Assembly (NCBI GenBank): GCA_023443765.1
Contig: JAEZTA010000159.1
Coordinates: forward strand, 1-5,705
Origin: Bacteroidota bacterium
GTDB lineage: Bacteria > Bacteroidota > Bacteroidia > Bacteroidales > Rikenellaceae
Reading direction: 5' to 3'
Length of the DNA stretch: 5,705 nucleotides
The stretch's first letter is position 1, and the number at the start of each line of letters is the position of its first letter. The position numbers were made by a program, and so were the translations under genes. Below the pieces are notes generated by a model that was given only the letters and a program-made list of their open reading frames with translations, was not told the DNA's origin and did not search any database. Below, one piece after another: positions 5,469-5,705 of the stretch.

Positions 5469-5705
5469 ATGTATCGCCATAGACGACGAGCCGCTGGCTC
5501 TGCGTCAACTTGCAGGCTACATCTCGAAAATCCCCTACCTGGAACTCGTCGCGAAGTACAACAACGCCCTGGAGGCGCAACAGCTGCTTGCAAGGGAGAA
5601 GGTGGACCTGATTTTCGTGGACATCAACATGCCCGACCTGAACGGCGTGGACTTCGTCCGCGCGCTGATCGACCGCCCGATGGTCATCTTCACCACGGCC
5701 TATTC
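5461..5705 (+). CDS. LytTR-type response regulator, receiver domain (cut by right edge)
   Basis: The first 81 codons of a response regulator are visible, beginning MLKCIAIDDEPLALRQLAGY. The receiver-domain residues are in place: acidic pocket Asp8, Asp9 and Glu10 in AIDDEP, phosphoacceptor Asp54 in IFVDINMPDLNG (51-62), and the switch threonine in VIFTTAY (75-81, probably Thr79). The opening DDEPLAL and the pairing with a LytS-type kinase are typical of regulators with a C-terminal LytTR DNA-binding domain, as in the AgrA/LytR group, but that domain lies outside the window and is inferred. The ATG at 5461 overlaps the last eight bases of the kinase gene, so the two are translationally coupled and cotranscribed. 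Targets are unknown; the region upstream of the kinase is one candidate for autoregulation. Confidence 0.92.
   Translation, partial: MLKCIAIDDEPLALRQLAGYISKIPYLELVAKYNNALEAQQLLAREKVDLIFVDINMPDLNGVDFVRALIDRPMVIFTTAY

Overview
The window looks like chromosomal DNA from a GC-rich member of the Bacteroidales, most plausibly an Alistipes-like (Rikenellaceae) gut bacterium. This rests on three things. Five of the six promoter -7 boxes proposed here match the Bacteroidetes consensus TAnnTTTG, and the sixth differs only at its last base. No convincing Shine-Dalgarno sites are seen; starts lie in A/T-rich leaders. The coding DNA is GC-rich while the intergenic DNA is AT-rich. The genus is an inference from style and gene content, not from a marker gene.

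Left part (1-1376, minus strand): a gene pair read leftwards. A complete YitT-family membrane protein (387-1376) is followed after 24 bases by the first 120 codons of miaB, the radical-SAM tRNA methylthiotransferase, which runs off the left edge. miaB has no ATG or GTG upstream of its conserved core and probably starts at TTG. The 215-base divergent region 1377-1591 holds two minus-strand promoter boxes exactly 80 bases apart and one plus-strand box.

Middle (1592-4113, plus strand): plsY, the membrane acyl-phosphate:glycerol-3-phosphate acyltransferase, then an AMP-forming acyl-CoA synthetase with its own promoter. Both deal with acyl groups destined for lipids, but PlsY uses acyl-phosphate, so they are neighbours in lipid metabolism rather than proven steps of one pathway.

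Right part (4114-5705, plus strand): a structured 284-base intergenic region precedes a LytS/YehU-type membrane histidine kinase and the start of its LytTR-type response regulator, whose genes overlap by 8 bases. The intergenic DNA has three layers: a roughly 100-base element bounded by 10-base perfect inverted repeats, a strong GC-rich hairpin that probably ends the acyl-CoA synthetase transcript, and a 63-base unit present twice in tandem. Each copy of that unit holds a bulged hairpin followed by a promoter. The second copy's -7 box ends only four bases before the kinase ATG, so transcription from it should give a leaderless or nearly leaderless mRNA, while transcription from the first copy gives a leader of about 70 bases carrying one hairpin. 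This duplicated promoter-hairpin region is the most interesting part of the window. I see no mobile-element gene, CRISPR array, tRNA or rRNA.
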